Shown here: one piece after another, positions 22,451 through 35,130 of the stretch | Numbering within the stretch: position 1 is the first letter of the stretch | Layout of the letters: every line of letters begins with the position of its first letter | NCBI GenBank assembly: GCA_001599915.1 | Contig: BCIG01000007.1 | Span: 310,001 to 374,000, forward strand | DNA: 64,000 nt | Origin: Symbiotaphrina buchneri | Taxonomy: Eukaryota > Ascomycota > Symbiotaphrinales > Symbiotaphrinaceae | Direction of reading: 5' to 3' | Notes under the pieces: generated by a model | What the model was told of the DNA's origin: nothing | The model's input: only the letters and a program-made list of their open reading frames with translations | Databases searched by the model: none | Made by a program: the position numbers and the translations under genes

Positions 22451-23917
22451 TTATACGCGGCACAGTTTCGCGGCATATTCCATAATGAGAGGCTCCTGAG
22501 GGAAGGCCATCTCCTCCAATTTCTCCGCTATGCGACATTAGTATAATGTAGAAACCTCAGCTATAGGTACAGAGACGTACCATATGGGGTAGGGACTTCT
22601 GCACTCGTGATTCTGGCAGCGGGAGCCTCCAGATAGTCGAAGGCGTACTCCATAGCTAACGCTAAGATTTCTGCGCCGACGCCGAAAGCAGGGAAGCCCA
22701 TTTCGACGGCCATGAGACGTCCAGTCTTCTTGACTGACTTGACTATAGCTTCGACATCGATAGGCTTTATTGATCGGAGATTGATCACTTCAGCTTCGAT
22801 ACCGTACTTCTTTTTAAGCTCCTCCGCAGCTACCAAGGATTGACCGACACAGCGGGATTGTGTGACAATCGTAAGATCCTTTCCTACACGCTCAATCTTG
22901 GCTTTACCGAACTGGCCGCACTTTAGCAAATGACAATTGCCTCCGGATATGCATAACGTACCGGAATTACGAAGTCGTCTTTCTGTGCCTCCTCGCTCAT
23001 CGGGAAGGTTTGGCCGTAGAGCAGTCTGCCATTTGTCAGCACCAGGGAGCTCGCCGGACACCTGAGTGCACATACTCGTTCTCTAAGACAACAACTGGGT
23101 TGGGGTCTCTGATAGCAGCCTTCAAGAGACCTTTTGCGTCTTCGGAGCTCCAGGGAGACACAACCTTCAGCCCCGGTATACTGCCGTACCACGCTGAATA
23201 ATCTTGAGAATGTTGTGCAGCAACACCGGCGGCGAAACCATTGGGACCACGGAAAGTAACATTGCAGGGTTGGATGCCACCAGACATGTAGTGAGTCTTG
23301 GCTGCAGAGTTGACTATTTGGTCGATGGCTTGCATTGCGAAGTTGAAAGTCATGAACTCACACTATTGCTACGGGTCAATCATGGCTGAAAGAAGAGAGG
23401 CGCGAAAGACTTACCACAGGGTGTAGGCCGGCAAGAGCAGCACCGACAGTAAGACCGCAAAATCCCTGTTCCGTGATGGGCGTGTCGATAACTCGTTTCT
23501 CTCCAAATCGGTCCAGTAATCCCCTCGTAACCTTGTATCTGAAAAACGGTTGTCAATACCGCCAGAAAAAGACATCCACAATCATTTCCAAGGTCACATC
23601 AGGGGTAGCATGATGAGCTAGGACATGGAGACGTGGACGATGGCTTAGCAAGGAGGGTCAACTCACGCTCCGTTATACTGTGCGACCTCTTCACCCATGA
23701 TGAAGACCTTGGGGTTTGCCTCCAGTTCCTCCGCCAGAGCCTCATTTAAGGCATCTCTGACTGTGACCTCCTTAACACCGCTAGGTGTAGCATAATTCCT
23801 TCGGAGCGCGGTCGGCAGGGCTGCTGCGGGCCGGAACACCGGTCTCGGGGAGATGTTGAGGCACCGCCCAGATGACAGCAGGCGAGACGTCGGCCGTAGG
23901 AGTCTGGATGCTGCCAT
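22451..23917 (-). CDS. pdb1: Pyruvate dehydrogenase E1 beta subunit, mitochondrial
   Basis: This is the beta subunit of the thiamine-diphosphate E1 of the mitochondrial pyruvate dehydrogenase complex. Six exons (23667-23917, 23415-23538, 23076-23362, 22962-23025, 22581-22911, 22451-22527) give 377 aa. Introns are 128, 52, 50, 50 and 53 nt. The N-terminus [18 protein letters not shown] is a mitochondrial presequence. Conserved blocks are [96 protein letters not shown] and the C-terminal half with [15 protein letters not shown]. The 64-nt exon 4 is needed to join VLENE to the second half. The next minus-strand gene upstream is ERG6. Confidence 0.96.
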
Positions 23918-24386
23918 TGTGAGGGTGCGGAGCAGGCAGAGGAGGACGAGAGAGAGTGCGCACGTTGTATTGAGCGTTGGTGAGATGTCGTTCGGAGCTT
24001 CTCACAGAGAAAATAGTGTTGGGGCCTGCAGATTTGGGTCGAGCGGAATTGGCCGCATCGGCGCCCGGGAAGCTGAGGCCGAGCAACGACCAAGTCTAGT
24101 CGTACCGCTGGCTCTTCTCGCTGACGGTCTCAATATCCAAATGGATCATGGACCAAATTGGCCTACGGAACCAGCTCGTCGAATTAAACATTCTTCTATT
24201 TGATTGGAATCCCGCCATATTATAATATACACACTACGCCGGGAGCATCTTTCTCAGCGAGACGAGCAAGTCCATTTTACACATGCAGCCCAAGCTGACA
24301 TGAATAATCGCGCCTTTGCCCGAAACAACTCATGCAACAGTCGGTCCTCAACGCACTACCTCCTTTCCTTGCATTGAACAAACAAA
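23918..24386. other. PDB1 promoter / ERG6 3' spacer
   Basis: 469 bp between tandem minus-strand genes. It contains the PDB1 promoter; no additional gene was recognised. Confidence 0.5.
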
Positions 24387-25706
24387 TCAGTTCTTCGGTT
24401 TCCGCGCAACCATCAAAAACATAGGAGTGAAAAGATCTTCCTTTCCACCGGCGACCAAGCAGTCGCCGGCCAATGCTAAGCCGTCAGCAGTACGCTTTGT
24501 GCCTTTCGGTGCCAATTTAAGCCATTCCAATGCTCCGGTCAACTGATGTGCCGACCAGCGACCCAGCTTCGTCATCCTGAAGATGGTAAAGGTATCCCAG
24601 ATGCTTCCCAAATATTTCCAATCTCCAGCAAGCGGGTAGTACCAGGGAACAGGGTCGGGCCTATGGGCGAGATCTTCCTGAATCTCCAATTCAAAGCCAG
24701 CAGCCTTTATAGCTCGGACAGCTTCCTCCGCTTTGCACATATTGGAAATGCCATCCCCTTGTTCAATACCTAGCCGTATCTCGCGGTGATGAAGATTGTT
24801 ATCGTCATACTTGTCGGTCATCACCCATTCATAAACGCCGAAGACTCCTCCGGGTTTCAAGACGCGGAAGATCTGCGAATAGATCCCTTCCAGAGACGGT
24901 GCATGAACGGTCGCTTCGATAGCATAGACGGCGTCGAAGCTATTATCAGGGAAAGACATTTGCTGCAATACCAGAATATTCAGTCAAGGACTGGCGGAAC
25001 GGGGCCGGCTGTTTGGGAAGGAGCTTGTCTTACCATGAAATCGCCCTTGACGAAAGAGACCTTATCGGCCAAGAGGTCCTTTTGTGCATATCGAGTTGCT
25101 CTCTCGATTTGGTAGTCATTGTTGTTCAGTCCTACGATATTTGCGCCCGTGAACTTTGCGATCTCTCGTGCTGGGCCTCCAACTCCACAACCCACGTCAA
25201 GCACTTTCATACCCTCCTTGATGCCCATCACATGAGCAAGATAGTATTCATGACGAGCAAGCGCTTGCAGGAAGGGTTCACCGCGTCCAAAGCGACAGAA
25301 GTGGAAAGACTGGCCCCAGCCCCACTCGTAAAGGTCCGTTGCGAGGTTGTAGTAGCTATTGGGCAGACGTTAAAATCAGAATAGCTTTTAGACATGAAAG
25401 GGCGGCTTACTGGCGAGTCAAAGTGGCATACTCCGCCTTCCGTTTCTGTAAAATACGTTAGCAGCCATGGCTCAAGTTGCCTGAAAACTGTTTGAAACCG
25501 ACCTCTCTATCCTCTGGTGTCTCTTCCTCGGCTTTCTTGTTGTCCCAATGCTTCCAGTACTCTTCCAGGGCCGCATTGTGGGCCTTGGCATCCTTCTTCA
25601 GCATGGCCATGAAGCCACCTCTCTCTGCTGCGGACATTCCATGCATAGCCTTGTTGAAATCGGCATCACGCCTGTGATCCTCCGCCTCTAGCTGAATAGG
25701 AGCCAT
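24387..25706 (-). CDS. erg6: Sterol 24-C-methyltransferase Erg6
   Basis: Erg6 transfers a methyl group from S-adenosylmethionine to C-24 of the sterol side chain in ergosterol synthesis (ER/lipid droplets). Exons are 25503-25706, 25411-25445, 25034-25355 and 24387-24962, giving 378 aa, the usual length. Exon 2 is only 35 nt. The first intron has a GTCGGT donor. The sterol-binding block [11 protein letters not shown], the SAM motif [13 protein letters not shown] and the motifs [10 protein letters not shown] and RVLKPGG are intact. The protein is soluble with no membrane segment, as in the family. ERG25 of the same pathway lies 3 kb away, separated by SLT11. Confidence 0.96.
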
Positions 25707-26416
25707 TTCGATCGAAGGATTGCAGCAGTGTTGAAACCGACAGCGTTGGGATCGAGGGAGAAAGACGGCCTGAAACCAATGTACCGCAGGAGACAGCAAC
25801 AGGTAAGTTCGATGACGGGCGAAGGAAGGAACTGGGAAGAGCGAAGCAGGACTCTTTCAGAGAAGTCGAATGTAATTCGTATCCAAGCCTCCTATCCCAA
25901 GTTCCCCTGGTCCCCAGCCTAGCGCCTTCAACTTGGAAGTTCCGATGTGGCTCGACCCTGCGACTTTTCCCACAGCGACGCGGCCCTTAGTCTCGAAATA
26001 GCTTAATGCGCAGATCTAAGCTAGCGAGCCCCTGTCCGACAGTCCGATGCTTCAACTTTTGCTCGTAAGATGCATCAAGTCCGTACTCGCTTAACGTATT
26101 TGTCTGACCTGGGCCCCTTGGCCCTTTAGCAAAGTCGGCGGCAATTTCCATTACCTATTGCAGAGAAGCAAGCCGCACTGTGGCACTGTGGCGCTGATGC
26201 AGTGGCAGTGGCACCTCAGACGCTGATCAAGACATCCAAAGTACGAATATTCGTACCGAATGCTCTGTGTACGGTAGGCGAACAAGAGCCTCAGCGTCAC
26301 CACGGCATAGCTTTGATCACCGTACATACCTTAGGCTTGACGCACCCAAGCACAGTCACAAGCCCTCTACATTGCTATTGCTCTCAGCTGCTCTCAGCGG
26401 GCGGTCAGTTGTCACT
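25707..26416. other. Divergent promoter region, ERG6 / SLT11
   Basis: 710 bp between two start codons should hold both promoters. GTGGCACTGTGGC and CAGTGGCAGTGGC direct repeats occur near 26180-26213. I see no clean sterol-regulatory element and no gene. Confidence 0.45.
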
Positions 26417-27684
26417 ATGCCGCCACAGATCAAGCAAGACCTCAACAGGTCAGGTTGGGAGCAGACCGATTTTCCCTCTGTTTGGTTAGTTTTGACTCTC
26501 CATGCATCCTATCAAGTCGACTTGGCTGTTCATGCTAACGATTCACAGTGAGAACTGCCTCCCCGACAATCCATATGTCCAAATGCTCAAAGAGGACCAC
26601 GGCGCGGAGTGCAAGGTAGGTCCCAGAAACCCCGGCTGCCCCTCTGCCCCTATACACTTTGCTAACAGATCGGAAGATATGTACAAGGCCGTTCACTGTC
26701 TTTCGCTGGAAACCTGATCGGACGGCTCGCACCAAGCGGACCAACATATGTCTAACGTGTGCAAGGCTGAAGAATTGCTGCCAATGTTGCATGCTTGACC
26801 TTTCATTTGGGCTACCGATCGTAGTGAGAGACGCTGCGCTCAAGATGGTAGCACCGGGTCCGCAGAGTTCTATAAACAGAGAATTCTACGCGCAGAACAA
26901 CGAAAGAGAAATCGAGGAAGGAAGGGGGGCGGTGGAGGAGTACGAAAAGACCGATGAGAAGGCGCGAGAGCTTCTGAGGCGACTGGCGAATAGCGAACCA
27001 TACTACAAAAGGCAGCGCAGAGTGGACGACGCGGGCACGGCTGGGGCCCCTCGAGCGCTTCCCGCGCCTGGTGAGACTGGGCAGAAGACGGTCCCCGGGC
27101 CGATCCGGACGCGCGATATGAAGGGGAGAGGCGGCGCAGTGCGAGGTGGTAGAGGGGGTGGGAGAGGAGGGCGAGCCTTCCCGGGTACGGGCCAGCTGCC
27201 CCCTGGCCCTCAAGATATACTCCCTCCCGCAGACCCCAATATCACATCTTTGTTCATCACCGGCGTCGAAGACGACCTACCAGAACATGCGGTTCGAACT
27301 TTCTTTGCGGCGTTTGGGCAGTTGCGATCCGTGGTCTGTTCGCATCGGTCACACTGCGCCTTTATCAATTACGCGACGAGAGCTGGAGCCGAGAAAGCCG
27401 CCGAACACTGTCAAGGTAGAGCCGTGATACAGGGCTGCCCGCTCAGAATACAGTGGGGCAAGCCAAGACCGCTGGACAATATGGACAGGGACCAAAGGAT
27501 AGCCACGGGTCGTGAAGGAAGAGTTGCTGCTGAATTAGCAGCAGCAGCAGCAGAGGATGGTCCCGATGAAGATGCTTACGGCGCATCTGCTGCTGCACAG
27601 GAGAACAATGCGGCGGATACACCAGTGGTGGCTCCTCCTCCGGGAGCAGAAGAGGTTCACTATGAGAGCCTCGCGGGCAACTGA
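26417..27684 (+). CDS. slt11: Pre-mRNA splicing factor Slt11/Ecm2 (RBM22 family)
   Basis: Slt11/Ecm2 (with Cwc2, equivalent to RBM22) is a Prp19-associated spliceosome protein that contacts U6 and the catalytic RNA core. Three exons (26417-26484, 26549-26615, 26677-27684) give 380 aa. The zinc-finger part has paired cysteines: CENC, CKICTRP, ICLTCARLKNCCQCC. One RRM follows (SLFITGVEDDLPEHAVRTFF, CAFINYATR). An RGG-like Gly/Arg linker lies between them. The C-terminus has a poly-Ala run coded by CAG/GCA repeats (about 27535-27555). In intron 2 the AG directly after the CTAAC branch (26661-26668) must be skipped. The AG at 26675-26676 restores CKICTRPF. Confidence 0.93.
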
Positions 27685-28520
27685 CAATTTATCCACAATA
27701 TGACATATGTTTCTGGAGTAGGACTTGGCGGGCAGCCATCACGCATCTGTTTACCGTGGGCTGGCAATGGCGTTATTCTCACAACATTATCAATCATGGC
27801 TGTAGGGTGCCTTTTGATGAACATCAGTCCCTCGTCACAGGACGTGCTGGGATCCTGCATAGACAAGGCCAACAATTTTCTACTGAAATCCAGTGATTTT
27901 ATGTGCGAGTAGGACGAAGCAAATCATTGGGTGAGGAGCTGGTGTCTGGGCAGGTGTCATTGGCCGTCGCGGCGGGCGCAAATCAGCTGATGTCAGGGGT
28001 CAGGGGTACTTGGCATGACTGCCGTTTTCGTGATATATTGTAACTTCGTAGAGCAGCGGACACACCCTGGTTTCATCCGGTGACAATGCAGCTGATCCGT
28101 CTACGTACCATAGTGCCGGCAATTAGGGAGGTCTAGGGTCCTTGACATTTCATGATCATTACCTTGCAGGAATGACAATTCGATGGGAATTGTTCTTCGG
28201 CAAGCTCGGTCGCTCATCTGACGGCCAGTGATAATGCGGTTCTTGCGAACACTGAGAATAACATTGTTCAACATTGTATTTACAATCTATTAGTCTAGAG
28301 GCTGATAAGCCAAAAACCGCTCCTGCATGGTGCCACTCCTTGATCACTGCCCAGCTCACATATACACTCGTATCTGCTGGGGACGATATGCCATCGTGAA
28401 GACTGAGCTTCAAAGGCATATCGCGCCACAAAGGCCCGAGAGACGTTGCAGCCGAACCGTTCGCGCCCTCCGCTGCTCTCGTAGCTAGCTATCTTGTCCG
28501 AAACGGGAGAGGAAGCCTCT
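27685..28520. other. Convergent spacer, SLT11 / ERG25
   Basis: About 840 bp between two 3' ends. Open frames here are short and without recognisable motifs; nothing else was seen. Confidence 0.5.
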
Positions 28521-29613
28521 TTACTGAGCCTTCTTCGCCGCTTCTTTAGCGAGCCTGCGCTCTCGCCGCCTCTTGGCAGCTTCTGGGCCGGACTCGGTGT
28601 CAAGGACATAATCCCACCATCTGAAGCTGCTCGAATAGTTCCCAATGAAGCGTTCGTGGTGGACGTCATGGTGCTCAGCACCGGCCCAGAACGGCAGAAA
28701 GTGGTGCAAACTCCAGGGGAATTCGTAACCACTGTGGGCGTCGATGGCCTGGAACAGACGAAGAACAATCCAGATATACATGGTAAGAACATGAAGATCC
28801 TTCGTGATCGCGCACCATAGAATCGGCGATCCCACTGAGCCGAGACCGAGCACCATGACCTCTATCGGTGAGGCATATTCGGCCGCCAAACCGAAAGGAG
28901 CGGAGTATTGATGGTGGATCTTGTGAATGCCTTTATATAGGGGCCCCCAGTGCATGGCACGGTGCGTCCAGTAGTGCCATGTATCTTCAAGGACGAAGAA
29001 GATAGCGATCTGGTAGGCCATCTTCAGGACAGGAGGGAACGGCACGCCGGTGTCCAGGCCAAAGTACTGAGCCATGGGATGAAACAACCTAAGGGGTGAT
29101 CAGACGCAAGCAATGGATGAGGTTGATATTGGCCAGCCATACCAGATTTGCGGGAGCTCAACGGTGAAATGGCTGAGGAGAACCAGCTTCGCACACGTCC
29201 ATTGTTCCTGGTTTGTAGGGATTTTTTGCTACAGTACTTGTCAGCAATCGGCATTCCGACCCCTGGGGTTGTCGTCAAAGGTCAACACACATTCTGTATC
29301 TTATACTTGTTGAAGTAAGGAAGCTTGTCTATGACGATCCACGGCAGGCAACGGCCAAAATAGACGATCTCATGCATGAGGAACGACATGATGCCGGTCG
29401 CGAGGACATCGTTCTGCATGTAGGCGTACCAAGCTGCCCACAGGCGCTCGAAGAGATTCAGATGCACATTGTATTTGGATATCTCATCGAACTGGCCCCA
29501 ATAGGTGTCCGGCGGTGAGGAAAGAAGGGTGGTTGAGTTCCTGAACAAGGAGATCAGTATGCATGCTGCAAGACGGCCGGGGTTCCGGGAACCGCCAGGG
29601 TGGGCACCTACAT
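28521..29613 (-). CDS. erg25: C-4 methylsterol monooxygenase Erg25, start codon split by an intron
   Basis: Erg25 is the ER di-iron oxidase that begins removal of the two C-4 methyl groups in ergosterol synthesis. Coding exons are 29612-29613, 29291-29540, 29143-29228 and 28521-29088, giving 301 aa. No ATG exists in the frame before [15 protein letters not shown] 71-nt intron (GTAGGT..CTGAT..TTCAG) joins AT to G, giving ACCATGAACTCA. The initiator codon is thus assembled by splicing. The other introns are 62 and 54 nt. The histidine clusters HRAMH, HKIHH and HDVHH of the fatty-acid hydroxylase superfamily are intact. Hydrophobic segments ([30 protein letters not shown]) fit an ER membrane protein. 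The C-terminus is Lys/Arg-rich ([17 protein letters not shown]), resembling an ER-retrieval tail. Confidence 0.93.
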
Positions 29614-30989
29614 GGTAATGAGGATAATCTTGCTACAATGACCCTGCTCCGAGGTGCTCTCTCACCGGATGTAAGGACAGTAGGGTCGGTGATGGTGAGG
29701 GTGGGAGGCAGAACTGGGCACAGAGAGTGAAAGTGAAGGAGTGAAGGGAGCGGCGATAACGTTTCCTTTAAAATGGAACGCGATGCTGTCTGCCGTCGAG
29801 GAGCGAACGGGAGGAGCCGAACGAATGAAACGAACTGCGAATACTCGTACGACTGTCCACCGGCCAGAAATAACAATAAGGTAATGAGAATCGAGAGGGA
29901 AAAGGCACCTTAGAGCAGAAATGGGTCAGGCCCTTCGTAGCTTTCGTAAGTCGTACTTCGTACTCGCTAGCGTACTCGTACCTGACCCTAGACCGAGGGC
30001 AATAATGCACCAGGCACTTTGGGTATTTAGGTACCCTCAGAGATACGACGAAGTATTCGTGCTTATACTGTCTTACAGTAAGGTACCTTATCATACACCG
30101 ATAAATACTTCATATCGGTCCTAACGATAACAACTTGGAAAGATCAGCCCCTGTGATCAGTGATCACCCCCTGATCAAGTCGTCTTATCGTTTACCCTAT
30201 GATCTTTTGTTATTTCCTGCTTGCCAAAGTCACGCCCATTTAAGGTGGAAGAAAATTGAAATCCAGGATGCGCACCACCACAGACAGACAGTATATAGAG
30301 TGCTCCCACCCATGTCTCTTAAAAAGTAAGCGCAGGTGTATGGTACTATGTACCTTACCTACTATCAAGAGCAGCTTAGGGATCCGTCTGTCGAGGCATT
30401 AATACTGCTATGCCTTGCGTTTATCTCGAGTTCTAGATCCTATCAAGGGCGGGAAGTGTTCACACAGGAACAAAGTAGTCATGAGCACAGAATCTCACTG
30501 CCCACAGCTCAGGAATCAGGCTTCAAGAGAATTGTGGTAGGTTCAAGGACAGCGGGAAAAGTGAATTAAAGATGTGGCTTTTCTCCTCCCGCGAATTGGG
30601 ACTCCTCGGTCAATTGAAGCATTGACCTTGCTGAACCATCCGGCCGGACAAGCTACATATTCGCTCACTTATGTCAACATTTGACGCCTACATTAAACAT
30701 GCCATGCTCGTACAAAGCTTTCGAGTGTCGAACTGTGTACGTCCCGGGCTTCTTGGTGTCAATTAATTCATCTACCTGAGTTGTGCTTATTCGTAACCAC
30801 TGAGAGCATTCGTAGAAATTCCAAGCCCGACGTCATACTTGGCATCCCGGCGAATATTTCCATTGTTGCTTTGCTGTTCGTCTCGCCCGCCCGCCCATCC
30901 GCGCGGCAACGTTCTATGGATTCTCGACAGCTAGGACGCGCTGCGGCGCATAGGTAGACTTAGGTACTCACATCTCGGACCTGCTCGTC
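29614..30989. other. Divergent intergenic region, ERG25 / NCA2
   Basis: About 1.4 kb without a supportable gene. It holds the ERG25 5' UTR and both promoters. TAGGTACCCT (30028) and TAAGGTACCTTA (30079-30090) motifs occur here, and a GATCA-rich patch lies at 30145-30178. Confidence 0.45.
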
Positions 30990-33150
30990 ATGTCGTTCGT
31001 TTCCGAGTAAGCCTCACTCTCTGCATCCGCTGTCTTCTCTGCGTAGAACCAGCTGATCGCCGCATTATAGCCAGGTCCGTCGCGTGGACAGCCAGCTCGA
31101 CCGATTACAGTTCTCCACGGCTGTTTCGGCCCCTTCGTCTCCTGTGGTCACATCCGGCAGACCGGCGAACGAGCCTTTACCGACTGGCCAATCGGCAAGA
31201 ATTCATGAGCTACAAACCGTCATCAAAGCTCTTTCTACAGCGACTGCCTATATACCATTGGAGTCGGCCAAAGTCCGGTCATTGCTTGAACAAGCCAAGC
31301 TCGAAATCAGGTCTTCCACTTTTGAAACTGGACCGGATGCAGCGCTTATTAGAGATCTGGAGTGGCTGCTTATCAGCAAGGCCACTGTGCAGACCTATGG
31401 CATAATCCTCAACGCGCTGCTGGAAGGCACGCTTCCATTAAGCGATGACATCTGGTATTGGGATGACATCCTAGGCTCCTACCGCTACACAGGGCTCTAT
31501 TCGATCCAGACGTCGCCGTTGCGGCTATGGGCGTGGACCAAGGATATTTATCACGATGCTCGTCAACGTCTAGACTCATCGAGACGTTCCAGAGGCCCAA
31601 CCATATCAGCTGCTTCTGTGACTGACCGATGGCGCCAATTCTACTTTCTAGTCCGCCAAAGTGTGCAGGAGAGGTCTATCGCTGATGTGCAACAACGAAT
31701 GATGACGCCGTTTGCTCAGGTCAGAGCCGAGGCAAGACACAAGCAGCGTGGTCTAAAACGTTTGCGAGAAATGAGTGCCAGCGGACTAGGTGTTCTAATG
31801 GACGAATGTCTAAGCTTCGATGTGGATGAAGAAGGTGCAATTGCTACAAAGAATAATCGCTCGATTGACAAGGAAGAATGGAAGAGTATGGTAGCAAAGA
31901 GTGTCTCCTTGATGGAGACCGTCCTTCAGACAGTCACCAGCCTGGATGTCGGTGTCACGGACTTCGAGGACACGGTCTTCGCCAATGTACACGAGTTTGC
32001 TGATGCCTCGGGCCCAGAAGGCGATGAAGGTGCAACCAGTTCTAGGCCGGCCGTCTTAGCTTTGAAATTGCAAGAGATCTTGCGTGTCAAGGTGCCCGCA
32101 CAAACAGCAGAGTCGCAGAAGCTTGCTCGAAAGTATGGTCGGCCGTCGCGACTCGTACGCTATTGGCTACCAGCCGCGATACTGCTACTGTCTTCCAGCA
32201 CCATCCTTCGAATCGTCGTTAATCGGAAAGCAGAAATCATAACATGGGTCCGGGAACTCGGTGTTACGGTTAGAGATTTCTGGGTGAACTGGGTGGTTGA
32301 GCCCGTCAGGAAGATCATAGGTACTATCCGGCATGATGAGTCCAGCGAGGTTGCCATAATGAGCAAGTGCAGCCTTGAGGGCGATCGAGATAGCCTGGAG
32401 CGGATGGTAGTCGAATTCGCAATTGACAATCCCGACACGACGACAGGCGGAAACTTGAGCGAAGCCGACATATCCGACATTCGAGCGAAGGTTAAGGAGG
32501 GGGACCTTACGCCGGTCCTCAAAGCCTATGAGAGAGACATGAGAAAGCCATTCATGGGCGCCATTAGGGGAGAGCTGGTGCGGGCTTTGCTTATACAAGT
32601 CCAGAAGACCAAGGTCGATGTGGAAGTGGCCATGGGAGGCATCGATGCGCTCCTGAAGAGCCAAGAGCTTGTCTTTGGGTATATTCCCCTCGCCCAATAC
32701 GGGGATCCTTTGCTAAGCAATGCAGCTTTGTCGGCCTCACTCCTGGCATACTTGTATGCATCGGCGTGGGAAGATACCTAAGCGGCCTATTCGGAAGCCG
32801 CAAAGGTCTCAAACAGAACAAAAAGAAGGGCCAGATGTTGCGGATCCTGCGGTAAGTGTACCGTCTCCCCAGCATGCAAGACCTGCAATCTAAGTTCATG
32901 TAGCAACATTGACCGCATTCTGACGGGCTCCACCCCGTCAAGCAATGGGATGCTCTCATATAAGGAGCACGGTCTGCTTCTATGTGAGGTACATCTCCTG
33001 CGGCAACATGCGCAACGAGTCATGCCCGGGGAAATCAACCGTGAGTTCACAGAGGAGGTGAACGATCTGGTAGATCTCCGGACGGGGGTGCAGAGACAGC
33101 TGCTGGTGGTAGAGAGAATACGGTGGGCTTACAGGAAATGGCTCGGTTGA
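30990..33150 (+). CDS. nca2: Nca2-like mitochondrial protein (ATP6/ATP8 expression control family)
   Basis: NCA2-family proteins are mitochondrial and, in yeast, affect expression of the ATP synthase subunits Atp6/Atp8. Exons are 30990-31006, 31071-32678, 32726-32851 and 32904-33150, giving 665 aa. The 17-nt first exon (MSFVS with split Asp) joins to DQVRRVDSQLDRLQF, the family start. A 47-nt intron (32679-32725) restores VFGFVGLTPGILV, a predicted membrane segment. Another segment is RYWLPAAILLLSSSTILRIV. The C-terminal block NIDRILTGSTPSSNGMLSYK and HGLLLCEVHLLRQHAQRVMP is strongly typical. The gene is divergent from ERG25 and tandem with SEC4. Confidence 0.9.
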
Positions 33151-33869
33151 TAGTATCCTACACATGTCACCCTGTCGAGCTCCAAGCCCCCAACGCAGCG
33201 AGGTTTTGGGGCCTTGTAGATATATTGTCAGGTTGTGCATCCAGTGGTGTGTGAATAGAATGATGCCGAGATTCGAAGCGGAGCTCGAATAGTAATATGG
33301 AACATATAGGGGCTCTTGCGGGGTCTGACGACGTCCGAGCACCCCAAGTTTGAAAGTGTGTTAGAGCCTTTTCGGCGTATCGGTACCCAATTTACCGTAC
33401 GGTGTACTCTGTATCAAATACCCTGACACTCTGACACTCTGACACTCTGACACTCTGACACTCTGACACTCTGACACCCTGACTTCCAGGTTCCTGACAC
33501 CCTCACCTTGTACCGTACGGGATCCCGTACTCCTCTCAACCTCCTTACCCACAAGCCATCCGGTAGAAATCAATAACCTCGCGCTCACACCATCCCGATC
33601 CGACACCCGATTACCATCACAAGGCATACAGTGAAGGCTTCTTCGCCACGCGCACTCCCCTTCACCATCTCCCAGCCTGCGGCACTGCGCCTCGTCGATA
33701 AGCAAAGCGGTGTTATCGTTCTCGGCGGCCAGGCCATCATCGTCATCTCCAGCACTACACTAGGCTCATTTGCTTGAAGAGACGACTTGACGGCAGAGGC
33801 ACGCACACTTTCTGTCTCCTTGAGATCTATTTAGCCGTGCTTCCGATCCCTCACACTTTCTGCATCGAC
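33151..33869. other. NCA2-SEC4 spacer with an 8-bp tandem repeat
   Basis: 719 bp of spacer holding the SEC4 promoter. Its only marked feature is the tandem array at 33422-33483. Just after it lie two GTACCGTACGG-like words (33521-33530). Confidence 0.5.
33422..33483 (+). repeat. Tandem repeat of the octamer ACTCTGAC
   Basis: About seven and a half head-to-tail copies of CTGACACT, nearly perfect, end with a CCTGAC variant. The array is about 390 bp upstream of the SEC4 start codon. Confidence 0.9.
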
Positions 33870-34600
<731 letters not shown>

Positions 34601-35130
34601 GGGTGAGAAATGAAGGAAGGGTATTCCGCCAAAGACCAGATGCATCGCCCGGACATATGTGTTAGGGATGGCCGTTCTGTTTGTTACAGAGTGGAGATAT
34701 GAAAGAGGAGGGACACTGAGCGGCAACGATTCCGTTGCGGTACAACGCTTGTTAGCATCTAGAGAGGGACAGCGTGTGGAGCTTGCTACGATGCAAGCGT
34801 GTGACTGGAGCTTACGGATTATCTTAGAGCACTTGTTCTCACAGTTAGGCTAGACTTGTCTCGGTCAGCCTTGGGGGCTCTCTTTAGCCCTGGTTTCTTC
34901 GGTCATTCATGTCGATGTTCCGTGCCATTATGGGGCAACTTTCAGTTTGACGGTCAACGGCGTCGGTGTAGTTGATTTTAATTCTCGTTGATTTAGTGAC
35001 GGCTGCTGGTTATTCCAGGACGGACCCAGTGAGGAAGTAGTTTTATATGCAACAGCTACAGACACAGATACCAAATGATCTGCTTGCGAATCTGGAGTCA
35101 ACCTTCCCTCAGTGACTCATGAATCAGCCG
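34601..35130. other. Convergent spacer, SEC4 / AFG2
   Basis: 530 bp between two 3' ends; nothing recognisable. Confidence 0.5.

Noticed and set aside
30145-30178. Sterol-regulatory element upstream of ERG25
   Set aside because: The GATCACCCCCT word differs from the SrbA-type consensus and lies over 500 bp from the start; it is not strong enough to claim.
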